This document shows, piece after piece, positions 42,558-51,376 of a stretch of DNA of 64,000 nt; position 1 is the stretch's first letter; each line of letters opens with the position of its first letter. The stretch is from NCBI GenBank assembly GCA_005888335.1, contig VAWY01000127.1, positions 12,936 to 76,935 of the forward strand. The letters run 5' to 3'. The stretch is from Actinomycetota bacterium (lineage in GTDB: Bacteria; Actinomycetota; Thermoleophilia; Solirubrobacterales; Solirubrobacteraceae). Both the position numbers and the translations under genes were made by a program. The notes under the pieces were generated by a model. That model made no database searches. It saw only the letters and a list, made by a program, of their open reading frames with translations, and was not told the origin of the DNA.

Positions 42558-44047
42558 GCGCCACCGGCCGGCTCTTCGGCGTCGGGGTGGGGCCGGGCGA
42601 CCCCGAGCTCGTCACCGTCAAGGCGCGGCGCATCATCGAGGCCGCGGACGTGATCGCCTACCCGGTGGCGAGCCACGCGCGCGGGGTGGCGCGCAGCGTC
42701 GCGTCGCCCTACCTGCGCGACGACCAGATCCAGCTGGCGCTGACCTACCCGGTGACGACCGGCGAGACCGAGCACCCGGGCGGCTACGCGGGCGCGCTGC
42801 GCGACTTCTACGACGCATCGGCCGCGCGGCTCGCCGAGCACCTCGACGCGGGGCGCGACGTCGCCGTGCTGTGCGAGGGCGACCCGTTCTTCTACGGCTC
42901 GTACATGTACCTGCACGAGCGCCTCGCGCACCGCTATCCGACCGAGGTCGTGCCGGGCGTGACGTCGTTCAGCGCCGCCGCCGCGGCGGCGGGACGGCCG
43001 CTCGCCAAGCGCGACGACGTCCTGACCGTGCTGCCGGGCACGCTGCCGCCCGACGTGCTGGCCGCGCGCCTGCGCACCAGCGACGCGGCGGTGATCCTCA
43101 AGCTGGGGCGCACGTTCCCGGGCGTCGTGCAAGCGGCCGAGGGCGCCGCGGTCGCCGACCGCGCCGTCTACGTCGAGCGGGCGAGCGCGCCCGAGCAGCG
43201 GATCGCGCCGCTGCGCGAGGTCGGCTCGGACGTGCCGTACATGTCGCTCGTGCTCGTGCCGACGGCGACCGGCGGGCGGCGGCGCAACGGGCATGCCGGG
43301 CGCGTGGCGGTCGTCGGGCTGGGCCCCGCCGGCCCCGACTGGCTGACCCCCGAGGCCCAGGCCGAGCTGGCGGGCGCCGAGCACCTCGTCGGCTACGCGC
43401 CCTACCTCGACCGGGTGCCGCACCGCCGCGGGCAGCGCCGCCACGCCAGCGACAACCGCGTCGAGGCGCAGCGCGCCCGCGAGGCGCTCGAGCTCGCCGC
43501 CGCCGGCGCGCGCGTGGCGGTCGTCTCGTCCGGCGATCCCGGCATCTTCGCGATGGCCACGGCGGTGCTCGAGGCGCTCGACGGCGCCGGCGAGCGCTTC
43601 GGCGGCGTCGAGCTGCGCGTGGTCCCGGGTCTGTCGGCCATGCAGGCGGCGGCGGCCCGGGTCGGCGCACCGCTGGGCCACGACTTCTGCGTCATCTCCC
43701 TCTCGGACCAGCGCAAGCCGTGGGCGGTCATCGAGCGCCGGCTCGAGGCCGCCGCCGGCGCGGACCTCGCGCTGGCGCTCTACAACCCCGCGTCGCGCAG
43801 CCGGCGCGAGCAGCTCGAGCGCGCCGTCGGAGTCCTGCTGCGCCACCGCGATCCGAAGACGCCGGTCGTGGTCGCGCGGGCGGTGGGCAGCGCCGACGAG
43901 CGGGTGGACGTCACGACGCTCGGCGCGCTCGATCCGGGCGCGGTCGACATGCGCACGCTGCTGATCGTCGGGTCGTCGCAGACCCGGGTGTTCCCCAACG
44001 GCGGAGGGCCGCCGCGCGTGTACACGCCGCGCAGCTACCCGGGGTGA
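42554..44047 (+). CDS. cobIJ: CobI-CobJ fusion: precorrin-2 C20- and precorrin-3B C17-methyltransferase (497 aa)
   Basis: Two SAM-dependent tetrapyrrole methylases in one chain. CobI half (residues 1-about 240): [56 protein letters not shown]. CobJ half (about 250-497): [57 protein letters not shown]. This fusion is well known in actinobacteria. CobJ also performs ring contraction after CobG. The last 13 bases overlap cobK on the other strand. Confidence 0.93.
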   Translation: MSATGRLFGVGVGPGDPELVTVKARRIIEAADVIAYPVASHARGVARSVASPYLRDDQIQLALTYPVTTGETEHPGGYAGALRDFYDASAARLAEHLDAGRDVAVLCEGDPFFYGSYMYLHERLAHRYPTEVVPGVTSFSAAAAAAGRPLAKRDDVLTVLPGTLPPDVLAARLRTSDAAVILKLGRTFPGVVQAAEGAAVADRAVYVERASAPEQRIAPLREVGSDVPYMSLVLVPTATGGRRRNGHAGRVAVVGLGPAGPDWLTPEAQAELAGAEHLVGYAPYLDRVPHRRGQRRHASDNRVEAQRAREALELAAAGARVAVVSSGDPGIFAMATAVLEALDGAGERFGGVELRVVPGLSAMQAAAARVGAPLGHDFCVISLSDQRKPWAVIERRLEAAAGADLALALYNPASRSRREQLERAVGVLLRHRDPKTPVVVARAVGSADERVDVTTLGALDPGAVDMRTLLIVGSSQTRVFPNGGGPPRVYTPRSYPG

Positions 44048-44766
44048 GCCCAGTCCAGCGCCTCGTCCACCGAGGCGACGGTGCGCACGGCGGGGCGGGG
44101 CGGGCGGTCGACGACGATCACCGGCAGGCCGTGCGCACGGGCCGCGTCGAGCTTGGCCTCGGTCAGCCGGCCGCCGCTGTCCTTGGTGATGACGTGATCG
44201 ATCCGGTGGCGGTCGACGAGCGCCAGCTCGCCCTCGAGGGTGTACGGCCCGCGGTCGAGGACGAGCTCGTGCTCGGGCGGGAGCGGTGGCGCGGGCGTCT
44301 CGACGCAGCGCACCAGGAACCACACGTCCTTCACGGCAGCGAACGCGGCGAGGCCCTGGCGGCCGGTGGTGAGCAGCGCGCGGCGGCCGAGGCGCGGGGC
44401 AAGGTCCGCCGCAGCGGCGAGGTCGGGGACGCGATGCCAGCGGTCGCCCTCGCCCGGGGCCCAGCCGGGGCGCTCGAGGCGCAGCAGCGGCACGCCGGTC
44501 GCCGCGCACGCGTGCGACGCCGAGACGGAGATGCGCTCGGCGAACGGGTGCGTGGCGTCGACCACCGCGCCGATGCGCTCGTCGGCGAGCCAGCGGGCGA
44601 GCGCATCGCGGCCGCCGAAGCCGCCGACGCGGACCTCGCCGCGCGGCAGGCGCGGGTTGGCGACGCGGCCGGCGAGCGAGGAGATCACCGGGACGCCGGC
44701 GTCGTCGAGCGCGGCGGCGAGCTCGCGCGCCTCGGCGGTCCCGCCCAGGACGAGCACGCGGGTCAC
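44035..44766 (-). CDS. cobK: Precorrin-6A reductase CobK (243 aa)
   Basis: NADPH-dependent reduction of precorrin-6A to precorrin-6B. GTG start at 44766. Motifs: VLVLGGTAEARELAAALDDAG at the start and AVVDATHPFAERIS; the C-terminal VITKDSGG region is typical. The only minus-strand gene within the plus-strand cob unit: its 3' end overlaps cobIJ by 13 bases, and its start faces the cbiD start with 5 bases between, so a private promoter would have to lie in cbiD. Readthrough from cobM, antisense to cbiD, is the other option. Confidence 0.93.
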   Translation of the reverse strand: MTRVLVLGGTAEARELAAALDDAGVPVISSLAGRVANPRLPRGEVRVGGFGGRDALARWLADERIGAVVDATHPFAERISVSASHACAATGVPLLRLERPGWAPGEGDRWHRVPDLAAAADLAPRLGRRALLTTGRQGLAAFAAVKDVWFLVRCVETPAPPLPPEHELVLDRGPYTLEGELALVDRHRIDHVITKDSGGRLTEAKLDAARAHGLPVIVVDRPPRPAVRTVASVDEALDWAHPG

Positions 44767-44771
44767 ACGGC

Positions 44772-45851
44772 GTGACCGAGCTGCGCCGCGGGTGGACGAC
44801 CGGCGCGTGCGCGACCGCGGCGGCTGCGGCGGCCTACGAGGCGCTGCTGACCGGGGCTTTCCCGGAGGCGGTCGAGGTCCCGCTCCCCGGCGGGCAGCGC
44901 CCGGCGTTCGCGCTCGCCGTCGAGCGGCTCGGCGAGGGCGAGGCGACCGCCGGGGTGATCAAGGACGCGGGCGACGACCCCGACGTCACCCACGGCGCGC
45001 TGGTGCTGGCCACCGTGCGGCACGGCGCGGCGGGGGCGGGCGTCGTCTTCGCGGCCGGCGAGGGCGTCGGGACGGTCACGCTCCCCGGGCTGCCGGTGGC
45101 GGTCGGCGAGCCCGCGATCAACCCCGCCCCGCGGCGGATGATGCGCGAGGCGGTCGCCCGGGTCGCCACCGCGCACGGCGCCGGCGGCGACGTCGTGGTG
45201 GAGATCGGCGTCGAGGGCGGCGCGGAGCTGGCGAAGCGCACGTGGAACCCGCGGCTGGGGATCGTCGGCGGGCTGTCGATCCTCGGCACCACCGGGATCG
45301 TCGTCCCGTACTCGTGCTCGGCCTGGATCGCCTCGATCCGCCAGGGCGTCGACGTCGCGCGCGCCGCCGGCCACCAGCACGTGGTCGCCGCCACCGGCGA
45401 CACCTCGGAGCGCGCCGCGCAGGCGCTGTACGGCCTCCCCGACACCGCGCTGCTCGACATGGGCGACTTCGCCGGGGCGACCCTGAAGTACCTCGCTCGC
45501 CACCCCGTCGCACGGCTCACGCTGGCCGGCGGGTTCGCCAAGCTCTCCAAGCTCGCGGCCGGGCATCTCGACCTGCACTCGGCGCGCTCGCAGGTCGATC
45601 TGGAGCGCCTCGCCGCGCTGGCGCTCGCCGAGGGCGCGAGCGAGGAGCTCGCCGCGCGCCTGCGCGGCGCCAACACCGCGCTCGAGGCCCACCAGCTCGC
45701 CGCCGCCGCCGGGGTGCCGCTGGCCCAACGCGTCGCGCATGAAGCCCGGCGCGTCGCGCTCGAGGTGCTGGGCGGCGCGCCGGTCGCGGTCGAGGTGCTC
45801 GTGGTCGATCGTCAGGGTCACGTGGCGGCGCGCACGCGCGCGGCCGAGTAG
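44772..45851 (+). CDS. cbiD: Cobalt-precorrin-5B C1-methyltransferase CbiD (359 aa)
   Basis: The GTG at 44772 leads directly into RRGWTTGACATAAAAAAYEALL, the CbiD signature. Other blocks: GVIKDAGDDPDVTHGALV, INPAPRRMMREAV, GGLSILGTTGIVVPYS, GDTSERAAQALYG and LAGGFAKLSKLAAGHLDLHS. CbiD belongs to the anaerobic route and stands here in place of the aerobic CobF. It converges on cobM with a 34-base overlap of the coding ends. Whether it is read from riboswitch 1 depends on transcription through cobK in antisense. Confidence 0.93.
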   Translation: MTELRRGWTTGACATAAAAAAYEALLTGAFPEAVEVPLPGGQRPAFALAVERLGEGEATAGVIKDAGDDPDVTHGALVLATVRHGAAGAGVVFAAGEGVGTVTLPGLPVAVGEPAINPAPRRMMREAVARVATAHGAGGDVVVEIGVEGGAELAKRTWNPRLGIVGGLSILGTTGIVVPYSCSAWIASIRQGVDVARAAGHQHVVAATGDTSERAAQALYGLPDTALLDMGDFAGATLKYLARHPVARLTLAGGFAKLSKLAAGHLDLHSARSQVDLERLAALALAEGASEELAARLRGANTALEAHQLAAAAGVPLAQRVAHEARRVALEVLGGAPVAVEVLVVDRQGHVAARTRAAE

Positions 45852-46567
45852 AGGTGGCTGTCGCGAAAGCCCGTGGCGGCCAGCGCCGGCCCGACGACGA
45901 TGGTCGCCGTCCGGCGAACCCCCGCGGCGAGCACGTCGGCGGCGATCGTCGCCAGCGTGCCGCGGAGCACGACCTCGTCGGGCCAGCTCGCGCGGGCCAC
46001 GACGGCCGCCGGGCACTCGGCGCCGTAGTGCGGCGCCAGCGCGTCCGCGATCTCCTCGATGGCCTGCGCGCCGAGGTGGATCACCAGCGTCGCCCCGTGC
46101 ACGGCCAGGCTCGCGAGGTCCTCGCCGGGCGGCATCGCCGATGCGCGCCGCCCGTAGCGGGTGAGGATCACCGTCTGCGCGACCTCGGGGACGGTCAGCT
46201 CGCGCCGCAGCGCGGCCGCGGTCGCGGCGAAGGCCGGGACGCCGGGGGTCACGTCCCAGGGGATGCCGAGCGCGTCGAGCCGGCGCATCTGCTCGGCGGC
46301 CGCGCTGTAGATCGACAGGTCGCCGGAGTGCAGGCGCGCGACGTCCTGCCCGCACACGTGCGCGCGCTCCATCTCGCCCACGATCTGGTCCAGGTCGAGG
46401 TGCTGCGTGTCCACCAGCCGCGCGCCCGGGGCCGAGTGGGCGAGCACCTCGTCCGGGACGAGCGCGCCGGCGTACAGGCACACCGGCGAGGCCGCGATCA
46501 GCCGCTGGGCGCGCAGCGTCAGGAGGTCCGGCGCGCCGGGGCCGGCGCCGATGAAGTGCACGGTCAC
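45818..46567 (-). CDS. cobM: Precorrin-4 C11-methyltransferase CobM (249 aa)
   Basis: SAM-dependent methylase: VHFIGAGPGAPDLLTLRAQRL (SAM loop), VARLHSGDLSIYSAAAEQMRRL, VTPGVPAFAATAAALRRELTVPEV. Methylates C-11 of precorrin-4. GTG start overlaps the cobL stop. Last gene of the minus-strand cobalamin transcript; it overlaps the end of cbiD by 34 bases. Confidence 0.93.
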   Translation of the reverse strand: MTVHFIGAGPGAPDLLTLRAQRLIAASPVCLYAGALVPDEVLAHSAPGARLVDTQHLDLDQIVGEMERAHVCGQDVARLHSGDLSIYSAAAEQMRRLDALGIPWDVTPGVPAFAATAAALRRELTVPEVAQTVILTRYGRRASAMPPGEDLASLAVHGATLVIHLGAQAIEEIADALAPHYGAECPAAVVARASWPDEVVLRGTLATIAADVLAAGVRRTATIVVGPALAATGFRDSHLYSAARVRAAT

Positions 46568-47760
46568 CTGACGGCGCTCCACTGGACGACCGGCAGCTGC
46601 GGCCGCCACGCCTCGAAGCTGCCCAGCGGCTCGGCGTGGCTGACCGCCAGGCGCAGCAGGTCGCCGCCGCGTGCAGCGCGCGCGGCCTGCAGGGCGCGCT
46701 CGCCCTCCAGCGTGACGGCGTTGGCGACGAGCCGCCCGCCCGGGCGCAGCGCCGCCCAGCACCGGTCGAGGACGCCGTCGGCGGTCAGCCCGCCGCCGAT
46801 GAAGATCGCGCCGGGCGCCTCGAGCCCCTCGAGCGCGGCGGGCGCTCGCCCCTCGCGGACCTCGAGCGCGGGGACGCCGAGCCGGCTCGCGTTGACCGCG
46901 ATGCGCGCGGCGCGGGACGGGTCGGGCTCGATGGCCACGGCGCGCGCGGACGGCTCGACACGGAGCCATTCGATGGCGATCGAGCCGCTGCCGGCGCCGA
47001 CGTCCCACAGCAGCTCGCCCGGGCGCGGGCCGAGCGCGGCCAGGGTGACGGCGCGAACGGCGCGCTTGGACAGCTGCCCATCGCTGTCGTAGGCGCCGTC
47101 GGGCAGGCCGGGCGCGCGGGAGAGCGGGACGGTCCCCGGCGCCGCGCGGCACTCCAGCGCGACCGCGTGCAGCGGGTCGACCGGGGTGCCGTTGAACGCG
47201 CCGGCGGTGCTCTCCACGATGCGCTCGGCGGGGCCGCCGAGCTGCTCGAGGACGACGAAGCGGCTCGGGCCGTAGCCGCGCTCGCACACGAGCGCCGCCA
47301 GGCGCGCGGCACCCTGCGCGCCGGCGGCGTAGGCGACGATCCGCCGGCCCGGCGCGAGCGCGAGCGCCAGGCCCTCCGCCGGCCGGCCGACGGCGCTGAC
47401 GAGCGCCGTCTCGGCAGCGGGCCACCCCAGGCGCGCGCAGGCCAGCGAGAACGCCGAGGGATGCGGGTGGACGGCGAGCCGGTCGGGCCCGACGCGGCGG
47501 GCGAGCGTGGCGCCGATGCCGTGCAGCATCGGGTCGCCGCTGGCCAGGACGCAGACCGTCCCGGGCAGCCCCGCGGCGAGCTCGTCCACGAGCGGGTCGA
47601 TCGGCGAGGGCCAGCAGCGGCGCTCGGCGGCGACGCCGGCCGGCAGCAGGTCCAGCTGGCGCGCCGAGCCGACGACCGTGTCGGCCTCACGGATCGCCGC
47701 GCGCGCCGCCTCGCCCAGCCCCGCCCAGCCGTCGGCGCCGATGCCCACGACCGAGATCAC
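46564..47760 (-). CDS. cobL: Precorrin-6B C5,15-methyltransferase (decarboxylating) CobL (398 aa)
   Basis: CbiE-like half (residues 1-about 200: VVGIGADGWAGL, LASGDPMLHGIGATLARRVG, PSAFSLACARLGWP) fused to a CbiT-like half (about 225-398: LGPRPGELLWDVGAGSGSIAIEWLR, the SAM-binding DVGAGSGS). Methylates C-5 and C-15 and removes the acetate side chain at C-12. GTG start overlaps the cbiZ stop. Typical length for the fused form. Confidence 0.93.
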   Translation of the reverse strand: MISVVGIGADGWAGLGEAARAAIREADTVVGSARQLDLLPAGVAAERRCWPSPIDPLVDELAAGLPGTVCVLASGDPMLHGIGATLARRVGPDRLAVHPHPSAFSLACARLGWPAAETALVSAVGRPAEGLALALAPGRRIVAYAAGAQGAARLAALVCERGYGPSRFVVLEQLGGPAERIVESTAGAFNGTPVDPLHAVALECRAAPGTVPLSRAPGLPDGAYDSDGQLSKRAVRAVTLAALGPRPGELLWDVGAGSGSIAIEWLRVEPSARAVAIEPDPSRAARIAVNASRLGVPALEVREGRAPAALEGLEAPGAIFIGGGLTADGVLDRCWAALRPGGRLVANAVTLEGERALQAARAARGGDLLRLAVSHAEPLGSFEAWRPQLPVVQWSAVR

Positions 47761-48401
47761 GCGCGTGCTCCGGAGGCCTCGGCGGCGGCGCGGTCGGCGA
47801 GCGCGCCGGCGAGGACGGCGCCGTGGACGGCGCGGGCGATGTCGCCGCCCACCCGCGTGGCCGGGCCGGCGAACGGAACGCCGCCGCCGGGGAGCGCCGC
47901 GACGCAGAAGGCGTCGGTCGCCGTTCCGGTCGCGAAGCCGGCGGCGTTGCCCGCCGGCACGCGGGCGTCGGCGAGCGCCTGCGCCTTGGCCTCGATGGCG
48001 GTCTGCGCAGCGCCCGCCAGCGCGGCGTCGTCGAGCGGCGCGTCGACGAGGACGAGGAGGTTGATCGTGCCGGCGGCCGGGGCCGCGCGCGGGCGGCGCC
48101 CGGCCGCGGCCAGCGGGTGGCCGATGCCGACCGTCGCGACGGCGGTCGCGGCGCCGTGGGTCGCGCGGCGGTGGGCGCGCACGTCGACCGCCGTCAGCAT
48201 GCCCACGACGGGCGCCGGGAGGCCGAGCCGCGCAGCGCGTGCGGCGACGTCCGCGGCCGGGTCGAGCCGCCCGTAGTCGGCGGGAACGGTCACGTTGAGC
48301 CAGGCGCGAGCGTGGCGCAGCCCGCCGCCGAGGACCGCGCTGGACAGCACCCGTCGCCGGCCTCCGAACTCGACCGCCAGGGTCGCGTCGCCGACGGTCA
48401 C
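47757..48401 (-). CDS. cbiZ: Adenosylcobinamide amidohydrolase CbiZ (214 aa)
   Basis: The GTG at 48401 overlaps the end of the previous gene (GTGA); 48407 is a second option. Family pattern: SSAVLGGGLRHARAWLNVTVPADYGR, PAPVVGMLTAVDVRAHR, and GTINLLVLVDAPLDDAALAGAAQTAIEAK at mid-length. CbiZ hydrolyses the nucleotide loop of adenosyl(pseudo)cobamides to adenosylcobyric acid. In an operon that also makes B12 de novo it would remodel foreign cobamides. Confidence 0.88.
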   Translation of the reverse strand: MTVGDATLAVEFGGRRRVLSSAVLGGGLRHARAWLNVTVPADYGRLDPAADVAARAARLGLPAPVVGMLTAVDVRAHRRATHGAATAVATVGIGHPLAAAGRRPRAAPAAGTINLLVLVDAPLDDAALAGAAQTAIEAKAQALADARVPAGNAAGFATGTATDAFCVAALPGGGVPFAGPATRVGGDIARAVHGAVLAGALADRAAAEASGARA

Positions 48402-49957
48402 GCGCACGCCGCCACCGCCTCGGCGAGCGCGCTGACGAGGCGCGCGTTCTCCGCGGGCCCGCGCGCGGTGAGGCGGAGGTGCTCGGGCCCCAGCCCGGGG
48501 AACGACGCGGCGGGCCGCACCGCGATCCCGCGCTCGCGCAGCGCGGCGACGACGCGCGGGCCGTCGGGCACCGCGACGAGGCAGAAGTTCGCGCCGGCCG
48601 GCCACGTCCGCAGGCCGGCGATCGTCCCCAGGCCGCGCTCGAGGTCCGCGCGCTCGGCCGTGGCGCGCTCCGCCGCCGCCGCGAGCGCCTCCGGCCGCTG
48701 CGCGGCCGCGGCCAGCGCGGCGAGCGCCAGCGCGTTGGCCGACCAGGGCGGGCGCACGCTCCGCAGGCGCGCCGCGAGCGCGGGCTGCGCCACCGCGTAG
48801 CCGGCGCGCAGGCCCGGGATGCCGAGCGACTTCGTCAGGCTGCGCACGACGATCACGTCCTCGAGCGCCTCGCGGACGAGCGACGCCGGCTCGCCGGGCA
48901 CGAGGTCCATGAACGCCTCGTCGACGACGAGCACGCGGCCGGGGCGGCGCAGCGCGAGCAGCGCGCTCGCCGGGTCGAGGGTGCCGGTGGGCGACGCCGG
49001 ATTGCCGACGAGCACGAGGTCCGCCCCGGCCGGCACGGCGGCCGGATCGAGCGCGAAGCCGTCTTCGGCGCGGCGCAGGATGCGAGCCACGGGGACGCCG
49101 TGGGCGCGCAGCGCGGCCTCGCCCTCGGTGAAGCTGGGGTGCACGCACGCGGCCAGCGCCGGGCGCAGCGCGGCGCCCAGCAGCCACAGCGCCTCGGCGG
49201 CGCCGTTGGTCGGGACGACCTCCTCGGGCGCGCGCCCGTGCAGCGCGGCGAGGGCGGCGGTCGCGGCACGCTCGTCCGGGTACCTCCCCGCGTCGCGCTC
49301 GAGCGCCTCGTGCAGCGCGGCGCGCAGCCACGCGGGCGGGCCGCCGGCGAGCACGTTGACCGCGTGGTCGGCGTCGCCGGGGCGCACGTCCACGTCGCCG
49401 TGGCGGCGCAGCGCCGCGATGCCGGCGGCGACCGGCCCGCCGAGCACCACCGATCGGCCGGCGACGACGAGCTCGACGCGGTCGGCCGCGGCGGACAGGC
49501 GCTGGACGGCCTCGCCCAGCAGGTCGAGCCACGCGCGGGAGACGGCGTCGGGCGGCAGCAGGCCGTGGCCGGCCTCCTCCGCCACGACGAGGACCTCGCG
49601 CCCGGCACGCGCGGCGGCGAGCACCGCGTCGAGGTCGCCCAGCGCGGCCTCGCGGGCGCCGCCGTCGAGCCGGTGCAGGAGCGCGCCGAGCCAGGGCCCG
49701 AGGCCGTCGATGAGCACGCAGGTCCCGTCGTCGCCGCCCAGCGCGCGGGCCAGGCTGGGGTGCTCGGCGCCCAGCTCGACGGTCGTCCAGCCCGCCGGCC
49801 GCCGCGCCGCGTGCTCGGCGATGCGCGCGCGCAGCGACTCGTCGGTCGCGTCCGCGGTGGCGACGTAGCGGACGGGTTGCCCGCTCGCCGCGGCCAGGGC
49901 CTCGGCGCGCGCGCTCTTGCCCGACCGCGTCCCGCCGACGACGAGCGTGAGCGTCAT
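48398..49957 (-). CDS. CobU/CobP-like kinase fused to CobC/CobD-type threonine-phosphate decarboxylase (519 aa)
   Basis: Residues 1-180: adenosylcobinamide kinase/guanylyltransferase with P-loop GGTRSGKS (8-15), YVATADATDESLRARIAEH (about 31-49) and VLIDGLGPWLGALL. Residues about 185-519: a PLP-dependent class I/II aminotransferase fold with NGAAEALWLLGAAL, VGNPASPTGTLDPAS, VVDEAFMDLVPGE and the Schiff-base Lys in RSLTKSLGIPGLRAGYA, as in L-threonine-O-3-phosphate decarboxylase. There is no stop or frame change between them, so one chain would provide both the cobinamide activation and the aminopropanol phosphate. ATG at 49957; overlaps cobB. Confidence 0.88.
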   Translation of the reverse strand: MTLTLVVGGTRSGKSARAEALAAASGQPVRYVATADATDESLRARIAEHAARRPAGWTTVELGAEHPSLARALGGDDGTCVLIDGLGPWLGALLHRLDGGAREAALGDLDAVLAAARAGREVLVVAEEAGHGLLPPDAVSRAWLDLLGEAVQRLSAAADRVELVVAGRSVVLGGPVAAGIAALRRHGDVDVRPGDADHAVNVLAGGPPAWLRAALHEALERDAGRYPDERAATAALAALHGRAPEEVVPTNGAAEALWLLGAALRPALAACVHPSFTEGEAALRAHGVPVARILRRAEDGFALDPAAVPAGADLVLVGNPASPTGTLDPASALLALRRPGRVLVVDEAFMDLVPGEPASLVREALEDVIVVRSLTKSLGIPGLRAGYAVAQPALAARLRSVRPPWSANALALAALAAAAQRPEALAAAAERATAERADLERGLGTIAGLRTWPAGANFCLVAVPDGPRVVAALRERGIAVRPAASFPGLGPEHLRLTARGPAENARLVSALAEAVAACA

Positions 49958-51315
49958 GCGGCCACCGGCCGTGCGGCGGCCGCGAGCGCGAGCCGCCGGG
50001 CGATCTGCGGGTGCGCTGCCCAGTGCACGTGCAGGTAGCTCGCCTGCACCGCACCGGCCACGAAGCCCTCCTCGCGCGCGCGCCCGCGCGCGCGCAGCGT
50101 CCAGGCGGGCGCCGCCGGGTCGCTGACCGGCTCGACCTGCGAGTAGTGGAACTCGTGACCGCGGACGCGCGCGCCCGCGGCGAGCCACGGCGTGGCGGTG
50201 GCCGCCGTCGCCTCGCGGTAGCCGAGGCTCAGCGAACCGGCCATGCGGGCGCGCGCCGGCACGACGCCGCACATCTCGCGCCCGTCGAGGTCGCGGCACA
50301 GGAAGAGCAGCCCGCCGCACTCGGCGAGGATCGGGCGCCGGGCGGCGGCGAAGGCGGCGACGGCGGCGCGCAGGCGCGCGTTGGCCTGGAGCTCGCCGGC
50401 GAAGACCTCGGGAAAGCCGCCCGCGAGCACGAGCGCGCCGGCGTCGGGCGGCAGGTCCTCGTCGGCCAGCGGGTCGAACGCGAGCAGCTCCGCGCCCGCC
50501 GCCCGAAGCAGCTCGAGGTTCTCCTGGTAGTGAAACGAGAACGCCGGACCGCGGGCGATGGCGATCCGCGCGCCGTGCGCCGGCGGCTCGCCGGCCTCGG
50601 GGCTCCACGCCGGGCCGGCCGACGGCGGCGCGGCGCGCGCCAGCGCGAGCACGCCGGCGAGGTCGACGTGGCGCTCGGCCGCGTCGGCCAGCGCCGCCAG
50701 CGCCTCCCGCGTGCGGCCCTCGCGCTCACCCGCCGGGACCAGCCCGAGGTGGCGCTCGGGCGCGGTCACGCGGTCGTCGCGGCGCAGCGCGCCGAGCACG
50801 GCCACGCCGAGGGGCGCCACCGCCTCGCGCAACAGCTCCTCGTGGTGGTCGGAGCCGACCTTGTTGAAGATGACGCCGGCGACGTCGATGCCGGGGTCGA
50901 ACGTCCGGTAGCCGTGGACGATCGCCGCGGCCGAGCGGGCCATCGCCGCGGCGTCGACGACCAGCACGACCGGCGCGCGGAGCAGCTTGGCGACGTGGCC
51001 CGTGGAGGCCAGCTCGCCCCGCCCCGATGCCCCGTCGAAGAGGCCCATGACGCCCTCGACCACGGCGACGTCCGCGCCGGCCGCGCCGTGGCGCACCAGC
51101 GGCGCGATCAGCTCCGGCCCGCTGAGGAACGCGTCGAGGTTGCGCCCCGGCCGCCCCGAGGCGAGCGCGTGGTAGCTCGGGTCGATGTAGTCGGGCCCGA
51201 CCTTGAAGCCCTGCACGCGCAGCGCGCGCCGGCGCAGCGCGCCGATGATCCCGCAGGCCACCGACGTCTTGCCCGCGCCGGAGCTCGTCCCGGCGATGAC
51301 GACCCTCGCGGTCAC
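49954..51315 (-). CDS. cobB: Cobyrinic/hydrogenobyrinic acid a,c-diamide synthase CobB (453 aa)
   Basis: ATP- and glutamine-dependent amidation of side chains a and c. GTG at 51315. P-loop: VIAGTSSGAGKTSVACGIIGAL (residues about 5-26, in two parts), FKVGPDYIDPSYH, then VEGVMGLFDG. C-terminal class I glutaminase with the nucleophile in ILAECGGLLFLC and the His in RGHEFHYS. Overlaps the CobU/CobC fusion start by 4 bases. A pair of hairpins lies just upstream. Confidence 0.92.
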   Translation of the reverse strand: MTARVVIAGTSSGAGKTSVACGIIGALRRRALRVQGFKVGPDYIDPSYHALASGRPGRNLDAFLSGPELIAPLVRHGAAGADVAVVEGVMGLFDGASGRGELASTGHVAKLLRAPVVLVVDAAAMARSAAAIVHGYRTFDPGIDVAGVIFNKVGSDHHEELLREAVAPLGVAVLGALRRDDRVTAPERHLGLVPAGEREGRTREALAALADAAERHVDLAGVLALARAAPPSAGPAWSPEAGEPPAHGARIAIARGPAFSFHYQENLELLRAAGAELLAFDPLADEDLPPDAGALVLAGGFPEVFAGELQANARLRAAVAAFAAARRPILAECGGLLFLCRDLDGREMCGVVPARARMAGSLSLGYREATAATATPWLAAGARVRGHEFHYSQVEPVSDPAAPAWTLRARGRAREEGFVAGAVQASYLHVHWAAHPQIARRLALAAAARPVAA

Positions 51316-51330
51316 GGGCCGGCCTCGCCC

Positions 51331-51373
51331 CGCGAACGCGAAGCGTTCGCGCAAGCGACCGCGAAGCGGTCGC
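51331..51373. repeat. Two tandem perfect hairpins with GAA loops
   Basis: CGCGAACGC-GAA-GCGTTCGCG (51331-51351) and GCGACCGC-GAA-GCGGTCGC (51355-51373) stand side by side, three bases apart, in the 61-base gap between the apgM-like stop and the cobB start. Both have perfect stems (9 and 8 pairs) and the same 3-base loop. They may be an RNA-processing or attenuation signal, or a palindromic REP-type element. Confidence 0.75.
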
Positions 51374-51376
51374 CGA

